64,000 nt of DNA from Streptomyces regalis (GCF_001509475.1 NZ_LLZG01000069.1:106107-170106); one strand, 5' to 3'. Shown: positions 53,801-61,995, counted from the first letter of the stretch. Translations and numbers: made by a program. Notes: a model not told the origin generated them from the letters alone.

Positions 53801-54444
53801 CCGAAGACCTGTACCTCGACGTGGCGGGCGCGCTCGACGAGCCGCTCCAAGAAGACGCCTGCGGAAGAGAAAGAGGCCGCGGCCACGCGCTGCACCCGCT
53901 CCCATGCCTCGGTGAGGTCGTCGGCGCCGTGGCACGCCTGCATGCCGATGCCGCCACCGCCACCGGTCGCCTTGAGCATCACCGGGTAGCCGATCTCCTC
54001 GGCCGCTGAGAGGGCAGCGGTCACATCGGGCAGCAGCCCGGTGCCGGGGGCGAGCGGCACGCCCGCCGCCTGCGCGGCGGCGCGCGCGGTGTGCTTGGCC
54101 CCGAACAGTTCGAGCTGTTCGGGTGTGGGGCCGACGAAGACCAGACCCGCGTCGGCGCAGCGGCGTGCGAAGTCAGCGTCCTCGGACAGGAAGCCGTAGC
54201 CGGGGTGGACGGCTCCGGCGCCGGTGTCCTTGGCGGCCTTCAGCACCAGACCGGCGTCGAGGTAGGACTCCTTGGCGGGCGCGGGGCCGAGTCGTACGGC
54301 CTCGTCGGCCAGCCGGACGTGCTCGGCACCGCGGTCCGGGTCGGAGTAGACGGCGACCGTGCGCAGGCCGAGTGCACGGGCGGTGCGGATGATGCGCGCC
54401 GCGATCTCGCCGCGGTTGGCGACCAGCAGGGTGTCGAACGTCAT
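50857..54444 (-). CDS. Biotin-dependent urea/guanidine carboxylase
   Basis: A 1195-residue multidomain carboxylase. In order: biotin carboxylase (about 1-450, LVANRGEIAARI, GGGGGIGMQ, EVNTRLQVEHPVTE), the AHS2/KipA-like and AHS1/KipI-like carboxyltransferase parts (about 460-1080), and a C-terminal biotinyl domain with the AMKM lysine (about 1160). Sold in databases as urea carboxylase; when encoded with two DUF1989 proteins, as here, the family is now known to be guanidine carboxylase. The substrate cannot be proven from the sequence I can read. ATG 54444; 3 bases after the DUF1989 stop. Confidence 0.92.
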   Translation of the reverse strand: MTFDTLLVANRGEIAARIIRTARALGLRTVAVYSDPDRGAEHVRLADEAVRLGPAPAKESYLDAGLVLKAAKDTGAGAVHPGYGFLSEDADFARRCADAGLVFVGPTPEQLELFGAKHTARAAAQAAGVPLAPGTGLLPDVTAALSAAEEIGYPVMLKATGGGGGIGMQACHGADDLTEAWERVQRVAAASFSSAGVFLERLVERARHVEVQVFGDGQGKVVTFGDRDCSLQRRNQKVLEEAPAPGLPDHVRHELAASARDLCASVQYRSAGTVEFVYDAARQEAYFLEVNTRLQVEHPVTEEIYGVDLVEWMLRLAQGDTAVVTEPPAPKGHAVEARIYAEDPSHDHRPSAGLLTRVAFPEGVRVDTWVETGTEVTTAYDPMLAKVIAHGADRAEAHRKLEVALAATHVDGIETNLGLVRAALRDADMREATHSTASLTTISDPTPRIDIIAPGTLTTVQDWPGRTGYWQVGVPPCGPMDDLSFRLGNTALGNDEGAPGLECTLQGPSLRFTHPTTICVTGAPAQVTVDGTTVPQWEPVTVEAGQTLAVGAPDEHGLRTYVLFAGGLDVPEFLGSAATFTLGRFGGHGGRALRAGDVLHGGEQRHETSVVPLGRRPLFGGEWRIGAVEGPHAAPEFFTEDDIRDFYAAEWKVHFNSARTGVRLVGPKPRWARTDGGEAGLHPSNIHDTPYSVGAVDYTGDMPVLLGPDGPSLGGFVCPATVVTGQRWKLGQLRPGDTVRFVPVTAQAATRLRRNPAAHPSADREAIVDGGILARLGESEARPSVTYRRSGDDNLLIEYGPMQLDLALRMRIHALAEALAGRQVDGIVDLIPGIRSLQVQTDPDVLPQEKLLEIALRVEEELPATDELVVPSRIVHLPLSWDDPATREAIARYMAGVRDDAPWCPWNIEFIRRVNGLETVDEVYRTVFDAEYLVMGLGDVYLGAPVATPLDPRHRLVTTKYNPARTWTAENSVGIGGAYLCIYGMEGPGGYQFVGRTTQVWSPWQQRGAFEPGRPWLLRFFDRIRWYPVAADELLQLRADITSGRFMPRTEDGTFSLAEYQKFLGENAESIAGFRARQGAAFGAEREAWEAAGEFARAEAVADVAPPATDIEVPEGGHLVEAEFAASVWQVNVKIGQRVRAGQQLAVLEAMKMESRVPAPADGVVAEILTKPGSQVEAGTALVVLAPVETVEAAA

Positions 54445-54447
54445 GGC

Positions 54448-55095
54448 TCAGCTCTCGTCCGGCTCGGTGATCGTCATCTGCACGGCGCTGGGGTCGAATC
54501 CGTTGCAGGGGTTGTTGATCTGCGGGCAGTTGGACAGCAGCGCGATGACGTCGGTCTCGGCGCGCAGCACGACCTTCAGGCCAGGGGCCGATATGCCGTC
54601 GACGATGCCGAGGGTGCCGTCCTTCTCGACCGGCACGTTCATGTACCAGTTGATGTTGGAGACCAGGTCGCGTTTGCCCAGGCCGTGCTTGCTGCCCTCG
54701 GCGAGGAAGTTCTCCACGCAGGCGTGCTGCGAGAAGGTGTGGTGGCCGTAGCGGAGGGTGTTGGACTCCTTGGAGCAGGCGCCGCCGACCGTGTCGTGCC
54801 GCCCGCAGGTGTCCTCGACGACGGTCATCAGCGGGGTGTGCTCGTTGGACAGCAGCACCGAGCCGGTGGTCAGGAAGATGTTGCCCTGGGCCTGGATGGT
54901 GTCGGGGGCGCTGTAGCGCACGGAGGTGTCGTGCGCGTCGTAGACGAGGAAGTCCGCTGCCTGGTTGCCGTGCAGGTCGGTGATGGTGAGCAGCCGGCCC
55001 CTGCGGACGATCGCGGACCAGGCGGCGCGGGCGGGGACGGTCTCGTCGGAGACGACGCGGCCTGCGGCGTACGGGCTGGTGGTGGCGGTGGTCAT
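54448..55095 (-). CDS. DUF1989 protein, probable carboxyguanidine deiminase subunit
   Basis: A 215-residue DUF1989 (urea-carboxylase-associated) protein. Motifs include GNQAADFLVYDAHD, SNEHTPLMTVVEDTCGRHD, GACSKESNTLRYG and ENFLAEGSKHGL; the Cys, His and Asp residues of the likely metal/active site are retained. Homologous pairs act together as carboxyguanidine deiminase (CgdA/CgdB), turning carboxyguanidine into allophanate. Its start overlaps the stop of the second DUF1989 gene by 4 bases. Confidence 0.88.
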   Translation of the reverse strand: MTTATTSPYAAGRVVSDETVPARAAWSAIVRRGRLLTITDLHGNQAADFLVYDAHDTSVRYSAPDTIQAQGNIFLTTGSVLLSNEHTPLMTVVEDTCGRHDTVGGACSKESNTLRYGHHTFSQHACVENFLAEGSKHGLGKRDLVSNINWYMNVPVEKDGTLGIVDGISAPGLKVVLRAETDVIALLSNCPQINNPCNGFDPSAVQMTITEPDES

Positions 55096-55934
55096 GCGAT
55101 CCCCCGGACGGTGAGGTACTCGGCGGTGTTCAGGAAGGCGCGGCGGCCCTCTGGTGTGGCGTCCCACAGCGCGTCGCCGGCAGCGGTCGGCCCGGCTCGG
55201 TACGCGAGGACCTCGAGACGTCCGCAGCTGTATGCGGGGCGCGGGTCCAGCGGGTGCGGGACGTTCGCGAGGAGGACGGTGACGTCCTGTTCGGCGCGCA
55301 GTGTGACGGCCTTGCCGGCGCCGGCGGACCCGGTGAACTCGGTGGTGCCGTCCTCGGCGATCCGCACGCCCTGGAAGAAGGAGACGGACGGCGGGAGGTC
55401 ACGCGGGGCGAGGCCGTTCTTGAGGGCGGCGAGCTTGAACAGCTCACGCCCGGCGGGGGAGGCGGACTGCGGGGTGCCGTCCCCGTACCGCTCGACGTTG
55501 CGCGCAAGGGTGGAGGTGCCGGTGAGGGCGTCGTGCCGGCCGGAGGTGTCCTCGGTGACGGAGGCGAGGACCCGGCCCTGGTCGGACAGGAGCAGGTGGC
55601 CGGCCCCGAGGTAGGCGTTCCAGAGCACCTTGACGGTGTCGGCGGCGTTCAGCCGCTCCCAGGGGCGGTCCGCGCTGTACAGCAGGACGTGCGCGCACGC
55701 GTCGCCGGAGAGGTCGGTCAGCCGCACTTCGGTGCCGCGGGCGAGGACCTTGTGGGTGTAGTTGCCGCCCGCCACGGTCTCGGCCCACACGATGTCCTCG
55801 CCGGCGATGCCCTCGGGCGGCGCCGGCCAACTGCTCGCGGGGAGTACGGGCATGGCGTCGACCGTCGTGCCCTCCTGGGCGCGGGCATGGTCGCGGGCGC
55901 CATAGGCCGACGCTGTCACTGACGCTGTCGCCAC
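55092..55934 (-). CDS. DUF1989 protein, second probable carboxyguanidine deiminase subunit
   Basis: A 280-residue DUF1989 protein, first gene of the operon. DLSGDACAHVLLYSADRPWERLN, DQGRVLASVTEDTSGRHD and NGLAPRDLPPSVSFFQGVRI are the family landmarks. It is more divergent from the other subunit than expected for a recent duplicate, fitting a heteromeric enzyme. GTG 55934 follows GGAGG by 9 bases. A 26-base operator-like palindrome lies 25 bases upstream. Confidence 0.88.
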   Translation of the reverse strand: MATASVTASAYGARDHARAQEGTTVDAMPVLPASSWPAPPEGIAGEDIVWAETVAGGNYTHKVLARGTEVRLTDLSGDACAHVLLYSADRPWERLNAADTVKVLWNAYLGAGHLLLSDQGRVLASVTEDTSGRHDALTGTSTLARNVERYGDGTPQSASPAGRELFKLAALKNGLAPRDLPPSVSFFQGVRIAEDGTTEFTGSAGAGKAVTLRAEQDVTVLLANVPHPLDPRPAYSCGRLEVLAYRAGPTAAGDALWDATPEGRRAFLNTAEYLTVRGIA

Positions 55935-55958
55935 GGCTGCGCACCTCCTGCTGATGGG

Positions 55959-55984
55959 TAATTTCTGTCGTGCGATAGAAATTA
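55959..55984. promoter_or_regulatory. TetR-type operator upstream of the DUF1989 operon
   Basis: TAATTTCT-G-TCG-TG-CGA-T-AGAAATTA, a near-perfect palindrome (one mismatched pair) between the DUF1989 operon and the divergent tetR gene. The same core with the same spacing lies upstream of the symporter gene at 58386-58415. Confidence 0.8.
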
Positions 55985-56094
55985 CTGCCCGGCCGAGTCG
56001 GGGTCATTGCACGTGCATTTCGGGGCAGTTACCGGAAACTCACCCCGGGAGCTCGCCTCGAAGCGGGCCCCCGGGCCTGTGCGATGATCGTTGG

Positions 56095-56778
56095 GTGAGC
56101 ACCACCAGAAGAGTCGGCCGCCCGCGCGCCCAGAAGCGTCCGGAGAGCGGGCTCCAGCCGCGCGAAGAGGTCCTGGCCGCGGCGGCCGAGCTGTTCACCA
56201 CCCACGGCTACACCGCCACCACCACCCGCGCGGTCGCCGAGCGGGCCGGCCTGCGCCAGGCCTCGATGTACCACTACTTCGGCGGCAAGGAAGCGATTCT
56301 CGCGGCGCTGCTGGAAGGAACCGTCCGTCCCTCGCTGGAGATCGCACAGGAGCTGGTGTCCCGTACGGAGGCGGCCGCGGAGGCGCGACTGTGGGCGCTG
56401 TGCCACTCCGATGTGATGCTGCTGTGCAGCGGCCCGCACAACCTCGGGGCGCTCTACCTGCTGCCCGAGGTACAGGCGGAGCGTTTCACCGACTTCCACC
56501 GGTTCCGCAGGGAGCTCAAGGCGTCCTACGGTGAGCTGCTGACGGCCACGGAGCCGGGGGCGGCGCTCGGCGCGGAGGACCTGGCGCTCCGCACGGACCT
56601 GCTCTTCGGCCTCACCGAGAGCGTGATCCTCATCCGCCGGACCGGCCCCGACCGGGATCCGCAGGCCCTTGCACCGGCGACGGCCGATGCGGCGCTGCGG
56701 GTGGCGGGAGTTACGGAGCATGCCCTGACGCGGCTGCGTCGCGAGGGCGGTCGACTCCTCGCGACGCAGCAGGGCTGA
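56095..56778 (+). CDS. TetR-family regulator of the guanidine/urea locus
   Basis: A 227-residue regulator. The HTH is at about residues 20-70 (EVLAAAAELFTTHGYTATTTRAVAERAGLRQASMYHYFGGKEAIL) and a helical ligand-binding domain follows. It is divergent from the DUF1989-carboxylase-atzF operon and convergent with the symporter, and both promoters have a matching palindrome, so it probably represses both and responds to guanidine, urea or an intermediate (inference). GTG 56095 has only a weak RBS. Confidence 0.88.
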   Translation: MSTTRRVGRPRAQKRPESGLQPREEVLAAAAELFTTHGYTATTTRAVAERAGLRQASMYHYFGGKEAILAALLEGTVRPSLEIAQELVSRTEAAAEARLWALCHSDVMLLCSGPHNLGALYLLPEVQAERFTDFHRFRRELKASYGELLTATEPGAALGAEDLALRTDLLFGLTESVILIRRTGPDRDPQALAPATADAALRVAGVTEHALTRLRREGGRLLATQQG

Positions 56779-56815
56779 CCAGCACACATACGCCGGCGTG
56801 GCCGCGCCGGGCGGG

Positions 56816-58360
56816 TCAGGGTGCCGGAGCCGGGGCTGCGGGGCCGTCGGCCTGCGGACTCGTCTCCTCCTTGGCTGCCTCGTCGCCGTCGAGCGCGGCG
56901 GCGTCGGCGGCGGGCGCGGGTCCGCTCAGCAGCGCGGTCACGACATAGGCGAGCAGCGAGGCAGCGGGCGCCAGGAAGGTCGGCCAGCCGTCGAAGTCGG
57001 CACTGATCAGGCTGTTGCGGATGTGGAGCAGTTCGTTGTCCGCGCCGTAGATGGTCGGGGTGAGCACAAAGAGCGACAGCCGGACCACCGTTCCGGCGCA
57101 GATCGCCGCCAGCGCGGCGACGCCCGTACCGCGCCGCCAGAAGTGCCCGAGCACGAAGGGCACCAGCAGAGCCGCGAGCATCACATCGAAGGCGAGGCTG
57201 AGCAGGATGCCCGTCTGCGGCACCCGCAGCGCGACGACGACCGCCAGCAGCACGACCGGGAGCATCGCCAGCCGAGTGGCGCGCAGCAGCACGTCCTTCC
57301 CCCCGGGGGCCGACCCTCCGGGGGCCGAGTGGCCGGTGGAGCGGATGCCTGCGATGTTGCGGGCCGCCACGGCGCCGGTTCCCAGGATCGCGCCGTTGGC
57401 GGTGGAGCACGAAGCGGCGACGATCGCGGACAGCACCAGAATCGCCAGCCCGGTCGGAGCGTAACTGTCCAGCAGGGTGAACAGCACCGGCCCCTCACCC
57501 GCGGCATCACCGAGGATGCCCACCGCGGCCAGGGCCACCAGCGAGAACGGAATTCCCACCAGCAGCGTCCCGGCCGCGCCCAGGTAGCACGCCCGGCGGG
57601 CGGTCTGCGGGGAGCGGGCAGAGAAGATCCGCTGCATGAAGTCGATGGCCACGATGTCACCGACGCCCAGCGCGAGGAGCGTGGCCCAGTTGATCACTGC
57701 GCCGTTCTCACTGGAGGTGAGCTGCGCGAGGTCGAAGGCGCCCATGCCCTCGGGAATGGTGATGCCGTAGTTGACCGCCACCCAGAGGAAGAGGGCCGCC
57801 GTGGCCACGAGGGTGATCACCATCTGTACGGCGGCGGTGTAGGCGTCGGAGAACATCCCGCCGGTGACCGTGTAGGTCAGCACGATGCCGACGATGAGCA
57901 GCACGCCGACGGTGTAGCTGGTGCCCAGGAAGCGCTCGAAGAGGAAGCCGCCGGCGACCAGGTTGCCCGCAAGGAGAATGACGTAAGCCACGATCATCAT
58001 GTACGAGGAGGCGACTTCCACGGCCCGGCCGAAGCGGCGCCGGTAGAAGTCGGGCAGCGTGAGGAGCTTCGCGCGGTTCATCGGCTCGGCGAAGAACAGG
58101 CCGGTCAGCAGCAGGCACACCGCCAGACCGACCGGCAGCGCGGCACCGGCCCAGAAGCCGAACTGGAAGCTCAGATCCGTATTGCCGAGCGTGGCGTTGG
58201 TGTCGACGGCCTGGCCCATCAGGCCGGCGGCGACGAGCGGCAGTCCGAGCGTACGCCCGGCCACCAGGTAACGGGCGCTGTCCCCGTCGACTTTGCGAGC
58301 CGCCAGCAGCCCGATCAGCATGACGATGAGGACGCTGGCGCCCACACCAAGAATGATCAT
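56816..58360 (-). CDS. Sodium:solute symporter (SSS family), likely guanidine/urea uptake
   Basis: A 514-residue transporter with about 13 helices. SSS landmarks are [25 protein letters not shown], the [14 protein letters not shown] and [18 protein letters not shown] segments (the sodium-solute symporter signature) and [16 protein letters not shown]. It ends in an acidic/Ala-Pro tail. ATG 58360 follows GGAAGG by 8 bases, and a perfect palindromic operator sits 26 bases upstream. Its shared operator with the carboxylase operon suggests it imports that pathway's substrate. Confidence 0.88.
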   Translation of the reverse strand: MIILGVGASVLIVMLIGLLAARKVDGDSARYLVAGRTLGLPLVAAGLMGQAVDTNATLGNTDLSFQFGFWAGAALPVGLAVCLLLTGLFFAEPMNRAKLLTLPDFYRRRFGRAVEVASSYMMIVAYVILLAGNLVAGGFLFERFLGTSYTVGVLLIVGIVLTYTVTGGMFSDAYTAAVQMVITLVATAALFLWVAVNYGITIPEGMGAFDLAQLTSSENGAVINWATLLALGVGDIVAIDFMQRIFSARSPQTARRACYLGAAGTLLVGIPFSLVALAAVGILGDAAGEGPVLFTLLDSYAPTGLAILVLSAIVAASCSTANGAILGTGAVAARNIAGIRSTGHSAPGGSAPGGKDVLLRATRLAMLPVVLLAVVVALRVPQTGILLSLAFDVMLAALLVPFVLGHFWRRGTGVAALAAICAGTVVRLSLFVLTPTIYGADNELLHIRNSLISADFDGWPTFLAPAASLLAYVVTALLSGPAPAADAAALDGDEAAKEETSPQADGPAAPAPAP

Positions 58361-58385
58361 TTGCCGCGCCTTCCCGGGAGGGGAG

Positions 58386-58415
58386 CCTAATTTCTGTCGT
58401 TCGGCAGAAATTAGG
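58386..58415. promoter_or_regulatory. Perfect operator upstream of the symporter gene
   Basis: 11-base arms CCTAATTTCTG and CAGAAATTAGG separated by 8 bases (TCGTTCGG). The inner 26 bases align with the DUF1989-operon palindrome, differing at only a few central or single-arm positions. Placed directly before the ribosome site, where binding would block transcription. Confidence 0.85.
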
Positions 58416-58509
58416 GGCGTGGTGTGAGAAGCGGCGTACCCAAACGGTTTCGCGGCCGTTACGGTGTGCTCACCGCGGCGTTGTTGCCAGCTGTAGGACG
58501 TTGATGGGA

Positions 58510-58622
58510 CGCGTGCGCAACTCACCGGCGCGGGGTGGAAGTTCATCGAGCCGTTCTTGCCCATCGGCAGGTCCGGTCCGTATCCCGAGCGGCTGCGTGA
58601 GCAGCTCGAGGGGGATCTGGAC
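58510..58622 (+). mobile_element. IS5-type transposase fragment
   Basis: The frame encodes [20 protein letters not shown] then [14 protein letters not shown], the characteristic N-terminal segment of IS5-family transposases. It is under 40 codons long and then runs into the IS701-type fragment, so one element was broken by the other or by deletion. Confidence 0.7.
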
Positions 58623-58639
58623 AGGTCCTCCTCGAGGCA

Positions 58640-59000
58640 CGCGCTCAGATACAGCCGTCGGTCGATCGGCGTCCGTCCACGCGGGGTTGCATAGGTGAGG
58701 AAGACGCCGATCTGGCAGTTCTCCGTCCGCCCGGCGGTTCCGGAGTGAGTCGCTGAACTCCGGCCGACCGCATGCCCTTCTTCAGGAAGCCGGTGTCGTC
58801 CACGATCAGGACGGCCCCGGGATCGCCGAGGTGCTCGACGACGTAGTCCCGCACGTCATCGAGTACCTCGTCGGCGTCCCACTCGATTCGGTTCAGCATC
58901 CGGTGGATGCGGTCCGGGCCTGCATGTCCGGCCTGTCCGGCCAGCGTCCAGCCGTTCTTCCGTTCCAACGGAGCGATCAGCCTGACATCAGCAAGGTCCC
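58640..59000 (-). mobile_element. IS701-type transposase fragment, right copy (inverted)
   Basis: Read leftwards it gives LIAPLERKNGWTLAGQAGH, GPDRIHRMLNRIEWDADEVL and [18 protein letters not shown], then the same frameshift LTPEPP as the left copy. It extends slightly further upstream than the left copy. About 280 bases are nearly identical between the two. It separates the symporter from a truncated resident gene. Confidence 0.85.
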
Positions 59001-59059
59001 CACCCACAACCACACCAACGACCAACCTGGCCAGCAGTCAGGACAAGCACCGTTGCAGC

Positions 59060-59433
59060 GCTAAGGGGGTTGCCGGTACTCGGCATTCGACGCTGAGGTT
59101 GCCCTGGCGGGTCTCGTACGGGACTCGAGAAGCGAGCGAATGCACTTTCATGGCGCCCGGCGCCAAGCGATGAGGTTCCCCCTCCGTCACGCGCGCGTAC
59201 GCGTCCCAGTGGCCCTCCGGCAGGGCGACGCTGCTGGGGAGTGCGGCGCGTAGACGGCCGGTGGTGGCAGGGGTGAGGGGCAGGGTGACCTCCTCGTGGC
59301 CCTCGCGGTGGCGCAGGACCAGGTGGGCCGCCTCGGTGACACCGGCCGAGGTGACGTCGAAGGTCAGCCCGCCGGCCGAATCCGCGATGCAGTCGGCGCG
59401 CAGTGGTGCGGCGTGCGACACGGGCGTCGTCAT
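59060..59433 (-). pseudogene. Resident gene truncated at its 3' end by the IS remnant
   Basis: From ATG 59433 (GGAGGA 10 bases upstream) the product reads as an all-beta protein (CIADSAGGLTFDVTSAGV, HLVLRHREGHEEVTLPL, LRAALPSSVALPEGHWDAY, MKVHSLASRVPYETRQGNLSV). I know similar Streptomyces proteins labelled transferase, which are longer. Here the frame passes into transposon-derived DNA near 59060 and stops at 59038 with LALQRCLS. So the C-terminal part is lost. Confidence 0.6.
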
Positions 59434-59502
59434 GCGGTGCGGTTCCTCCTTCGGCGTTCGGCTCGGTCAGTTGGACCGGCGATGCGGCCTTTTGGTTGCC
59501 CG

Positions 59503-60798
59503 TCACGGTTGGTACGACAGCTGCGGCACCTCGAAACACGTGCTGTTCATGTCTCCTTGGGAGACCCAGCCCCTGCCGTCCTCCCAGCGGGCCACCGACA
59601 GACAGGTCCGGCGGCTCTTCGGCGGCTCGGCCAGCCGCTCGAACCGGACCGGGAGGAGCAGGCCGTCGGCGGTGTATCCCTGGCTGCGGTTCATGAAGTC
59701 GTCGACGCACGCGCGCGTGATGCCCTGGGCGGCACACGACGTCGCCGCGTCCGTGAACCACCTCGCCGCCGCCCAGCCCTCCAACTGCCACTGGGAGTGC
59801 GCCTTCAGCCCCTTCGTGGCGTCCCGGAACTCGCGTACGGCGTCCTGGTCCGTGTCCTGGTGGTTGCGGGACGATCCGGTCGCCCACAGGGCGTTGCGGC
59901 AGCGCGGGGAGTCCTTGTAGTCCTCGGCGACGGTGGACGTCCAGTTCTGTACGTTCGTGACCTTGGCGGTGACCTCGGCGCCGACGTCGTCCATCGCCTT
60001 GCACAGCCGGGCGTTGCCGTGGCTGTCGATGGCGTCGAAGACGAGGTCGGCGCCCTGCTCCTTCAGATCGGCCGCCGCCGCACGGAAGTTGGGCAGCGCG
60101 AAGTCGACCTGCTCGGTGACCACCTTGTAGCCCTCGGCCTTCAGGCCCCGCTCGACGAGCCGGGCGTAGGCGGCGGACGCGGGCTGGTTGTAGGAGACGA
60201 CGGCGGCCGTACGGGCGCCGTGCGCGCGCTTGAAGTAGCGGTAGACCTCGGTGCCGCCGTACTGCTTGCCGTCCCAGCCAGTGGTGCCGTCGCGGGGCGC
60301 GAGGCTGCCGTAGATTCCGTACAGGTGCGGGTGGGTGTCGTAGGCGGCGCCGATGGGCTGGCCGCCGATGTCGGGCACGCGCGCGTGTGAGACGCGCGAG
60401 GCGCCGACGTAGTCCAGAGCGGTGGTGGCGACCAGGGCGATGACGTCGTCCTCGTCGATCAGCTCGTGCACGCACTCGTTGTTGCCGACGCCGCTGCCGC
60501 CGTCGTCGCATTCGCGCACCTCGACCGGGCGGCCGTCGATGCCCCCGCGCGCGTTGAGGCGGTCGAAGAAGGCCTTGGCGCCGTCGCGCGGGCCGGTGAA
60601 GGCACTGCCGCCGACGGGGCTGGTGGCGCTGGTGATGATGCCGACGCGGACCGGGGTGCGGTCCGCCGCGGGCGCCGAGGGCGTGCCGCGGTCGCCGTGC
60701 TCGAAGTCGCTCTCCGGCAGCCGGCTGCCGCACGCCGCACTCAGAGCCAGTACCACCACGGCGATCGCCGCCTCAGCACCCCGGGATCGGCGACCCAT
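59503..60798 (-). CDS. ABC substrate-binding lipoprotein, branched-chain amino-acid type
   Basis: A 431-residue periplasmic-binding-protein type 1 (Peripla_BP_6) lipoprotein. The lipobox is LSAAC (Cys about 23). VRVGIITSATSPVGG, FFDRLNARGGIDGRPVEV, GGQPIGAAYDTHPHLYG and AAVVSYNQPASAAYARL follow the LivJ fold. It probably binds an amino acid, amide or related solute for the fused permease at 61996. It overlaps the upstream lipoprotein gene by 26 bases and is read in the opposite direction to the permease. Confidence 0.88.
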   Translation of the reverse strand: MGRRSRGAEAAIAVVVLALSAACGSRLPESDFEHGDRGTPSAPAADRTPVRVGIITSATSPVGGSAFTGPRDGAKAFFDRLNARGGIDGRPVEVRECDDGGSGVGNNECVHELIDEDDVIALVATTALDYVGASRVSHARVPDIGGQPIGAAYDTHPHLYGIYGSLAPRDGTTGWDGKQYGGTEVYRYFKRAHGARTAAVVSYNQPASAAYARLVERGLKAEGYKVVTEQVDFALPNFRAAAADLKEQGADLVFDAIDSHGNARLCKAMDDVGAEVTAKVTNVQNWTSTVAEDYKDSPRCRNALWATGSSRNHQDTDQDAVREFRDATKGLKAHSQWQLEGWAAARWFTDAATSCAAQGITRACVDDFMNRSQGYTADGLLLPVRFERLAEPPKSRRTCLSVARWEDGRGWVSQGDMNSTCFEVPQLSYQP

Positions 60799-61342
60799 TG
60801 CCGCTCAGCTGGACCAGCGCGCACAGCGTCTTGGCGGACACCTTCCAGGTGCCGTCCTGTTCGACCGCGGTCCCGGAGGCGTTCGGCAGAGCGGTCGCGC
60901 CCTTCAGGGTCAGGTCGTACGTCACGTTCGCCTCGGTCGGCGAGGTGAACTCGACCTTGGAGACCTTCGCCTGGACCTGCCCACCGCGCTCGTCACCGCT
61001 GAACGCCTGCAGGACCGGCGCCATCTGCTCGCCGTTCTCCAGGACGGTCTGCTTGTCCTTCAGGGACGTCTCCGGGTCGAAGAACTTCTGCCAGTTCTGC
61101 TTGATCTCCGTCTCGGCAGCCCCCGCATCGGCGGGCGCCGTAGCGGCCGGCGACTGCTCGGTCTGCTCGACAGTCGGCGTCGGCGGCGTCTCGTTGCCAC
61201 CGCCTCCCTCGTCGTCACTGCAGGCCACGAGGGCCGGGGCGAGGAAGAGAAGCAGGGCGGCCGCCAGCGCGGTCCCCCGTCCCGCCGCCCGTGGGCGCCT
61301 CCTGTGTGCGTTGCTCCGCCTGAGGTCGCTCCCGAGAACCAT
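60773..61342 (-). CDS. Lipoprotein with MTB12-like C-terminal domain
   Basis: A 189-residue lipoprotein. Lipobox LVAC (Cys about 41) is preceded by a hydrophobic h-region after basic residues. A Thr/Pro/Glu-rich linker leads to a roughly 105-residue domain (IKQNWQKFFDPETSLKDKQTVLENG, VSKVEFTSPTEANVTYDLTL, WKVSAKTLCALVQLSGN) resembling the mycobacterial MTB12-type NTF2-like domain; two Cys near the end may pair. Function unknown. ATG 61342 is an estimate: there is no strong RBS and longer in-frame starts exist. Confidence 0.75.
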   Translation of the reverse strand: MVLGSDLRRSNAHRRRPRAAGRGTALAAALLLFLAPALVACSDDEGGGGNETPPTPTVEQTEQSPAATAPADAGAAETEIKQNWQKFFDPETSLKDKQTVLENGEQMAPVLQAFSGDERGGQVQAKVSKVEFTSPTEANVTYDLTLKGATALPNASGTAVEQDGTWKVSAKTLCALVQLSGNGSPIPGC

Positions 61343-61506
61343 CTGGCTCACCACCGGGTGTCGGTCCGGGCCGTGTGCGCCCGGTGCTTTCAGGGTCAGC
61401 TTGCAGGAGGCATAGTGCAAGTCCATTGGCAGACATGGAATAGGGACAGGCACATGCGCAGAAACCCGATGTGCATGCACCGAAACCCGACGTGTGGGAG
61501 CCAGCG

Positions 61507-61983
61507 ATGCGGACAGCCCGACTGCGGACCGTGCACCCCGTCCTCTGGGCCGGCTGGGCCGCGCTCGCGGCGGGCGCGGTGCTGTGCGTCATCGGCTGGT
61601 ACGGCATCTCCGGCGAGCGTTTCGCCGAGCGGCAGCTGCCGTACCTCGCCTCCTGCACGGTTCCCGGCGCCGCGCTGATCATCGCCGGGGCGGTGCTGCT
61701 CACCCACGGCCGGGGCGCGCTCGCCGCCGCGCGCGTGGAGGAGCTGTACGGCCTTCTGGTGGCCGCCGAGCCCGCCGAGGCGGCGGAGTCCGGGCAGGCC
61801 GCTGCGGCGCCGCGGGCGGTCAGCGGGGATCTGCTGATGGTGCCCGGCGGCACCCTGTGGCACCGCGCGGACTGCCCGCTGGTCGCCGGGAAGGCGGAGG
61901 CGGTTCCGGTCGATGCGAAGCTGGTGAGGAGCGGCGAACTGGGCCCCTGCCCGATCTGTGAGCCCGCCGAGGCGGACGACTGA
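61507..61983 (+). CDS. Two-helix membrane protein with C-terminal HxxxC..CxxC motif
   Basis: A 158-residue protein. Two transmembrane helices (about 12-34 and 48-68) are followed by a cytoplasmic Ala-rich linker and a short domain with WHRADCPLV and LGPCPICEP, a His/Cys arrangement like small zinc-binding (Ada-type) domains. Role unknown, but it lies 12 bases before the LIV permease and is likely co-transcribed. GGGAGCC precedes ATG 61507. Just upstream is a short direct repeat (GAAACCCGATGTG / GAAACCCGACGTG, about 61463-61494). Confidence 0.75.
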   Translation: MRTARLRTVHPVLWAGWAALAAGAVLCVIGWYGISGERFAERQLPYLASCTVPGAALIIAGAVLLTHGRGALAAARVEELYGLLVAAEPAEAAESGQAAAAPRAVSGDLLMVPGGTLWHRADCPLVAGKAEAVPVDAKLVRSGELGPCPICEPAEADD

Positions 61984-61995
61984 AGCGGATGACTG

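Noticed and set aside
51091..54009. Plus-strand open frame of nearly 1000 codons opposite the carboxylase
   Set aside because: Composition is Gly/Val/Arg/Asp-rich and no domain is visible; the minus-strand carboxylase is complete and well supported.
55935..56094. Guanidine-I (ykkC-type) riboswitch before the DUF1989 operon
   Set aside because: I could not find the conserved riboswitch helices; the leader is only about 25 bases up to a protein-operator palindrome.
48690..59000. An active composite transposon
   Set aside because: Both transposase fragments are truncated and frameshifted, and I see no intact terminal inverted repeats, so it cannot move on its own.
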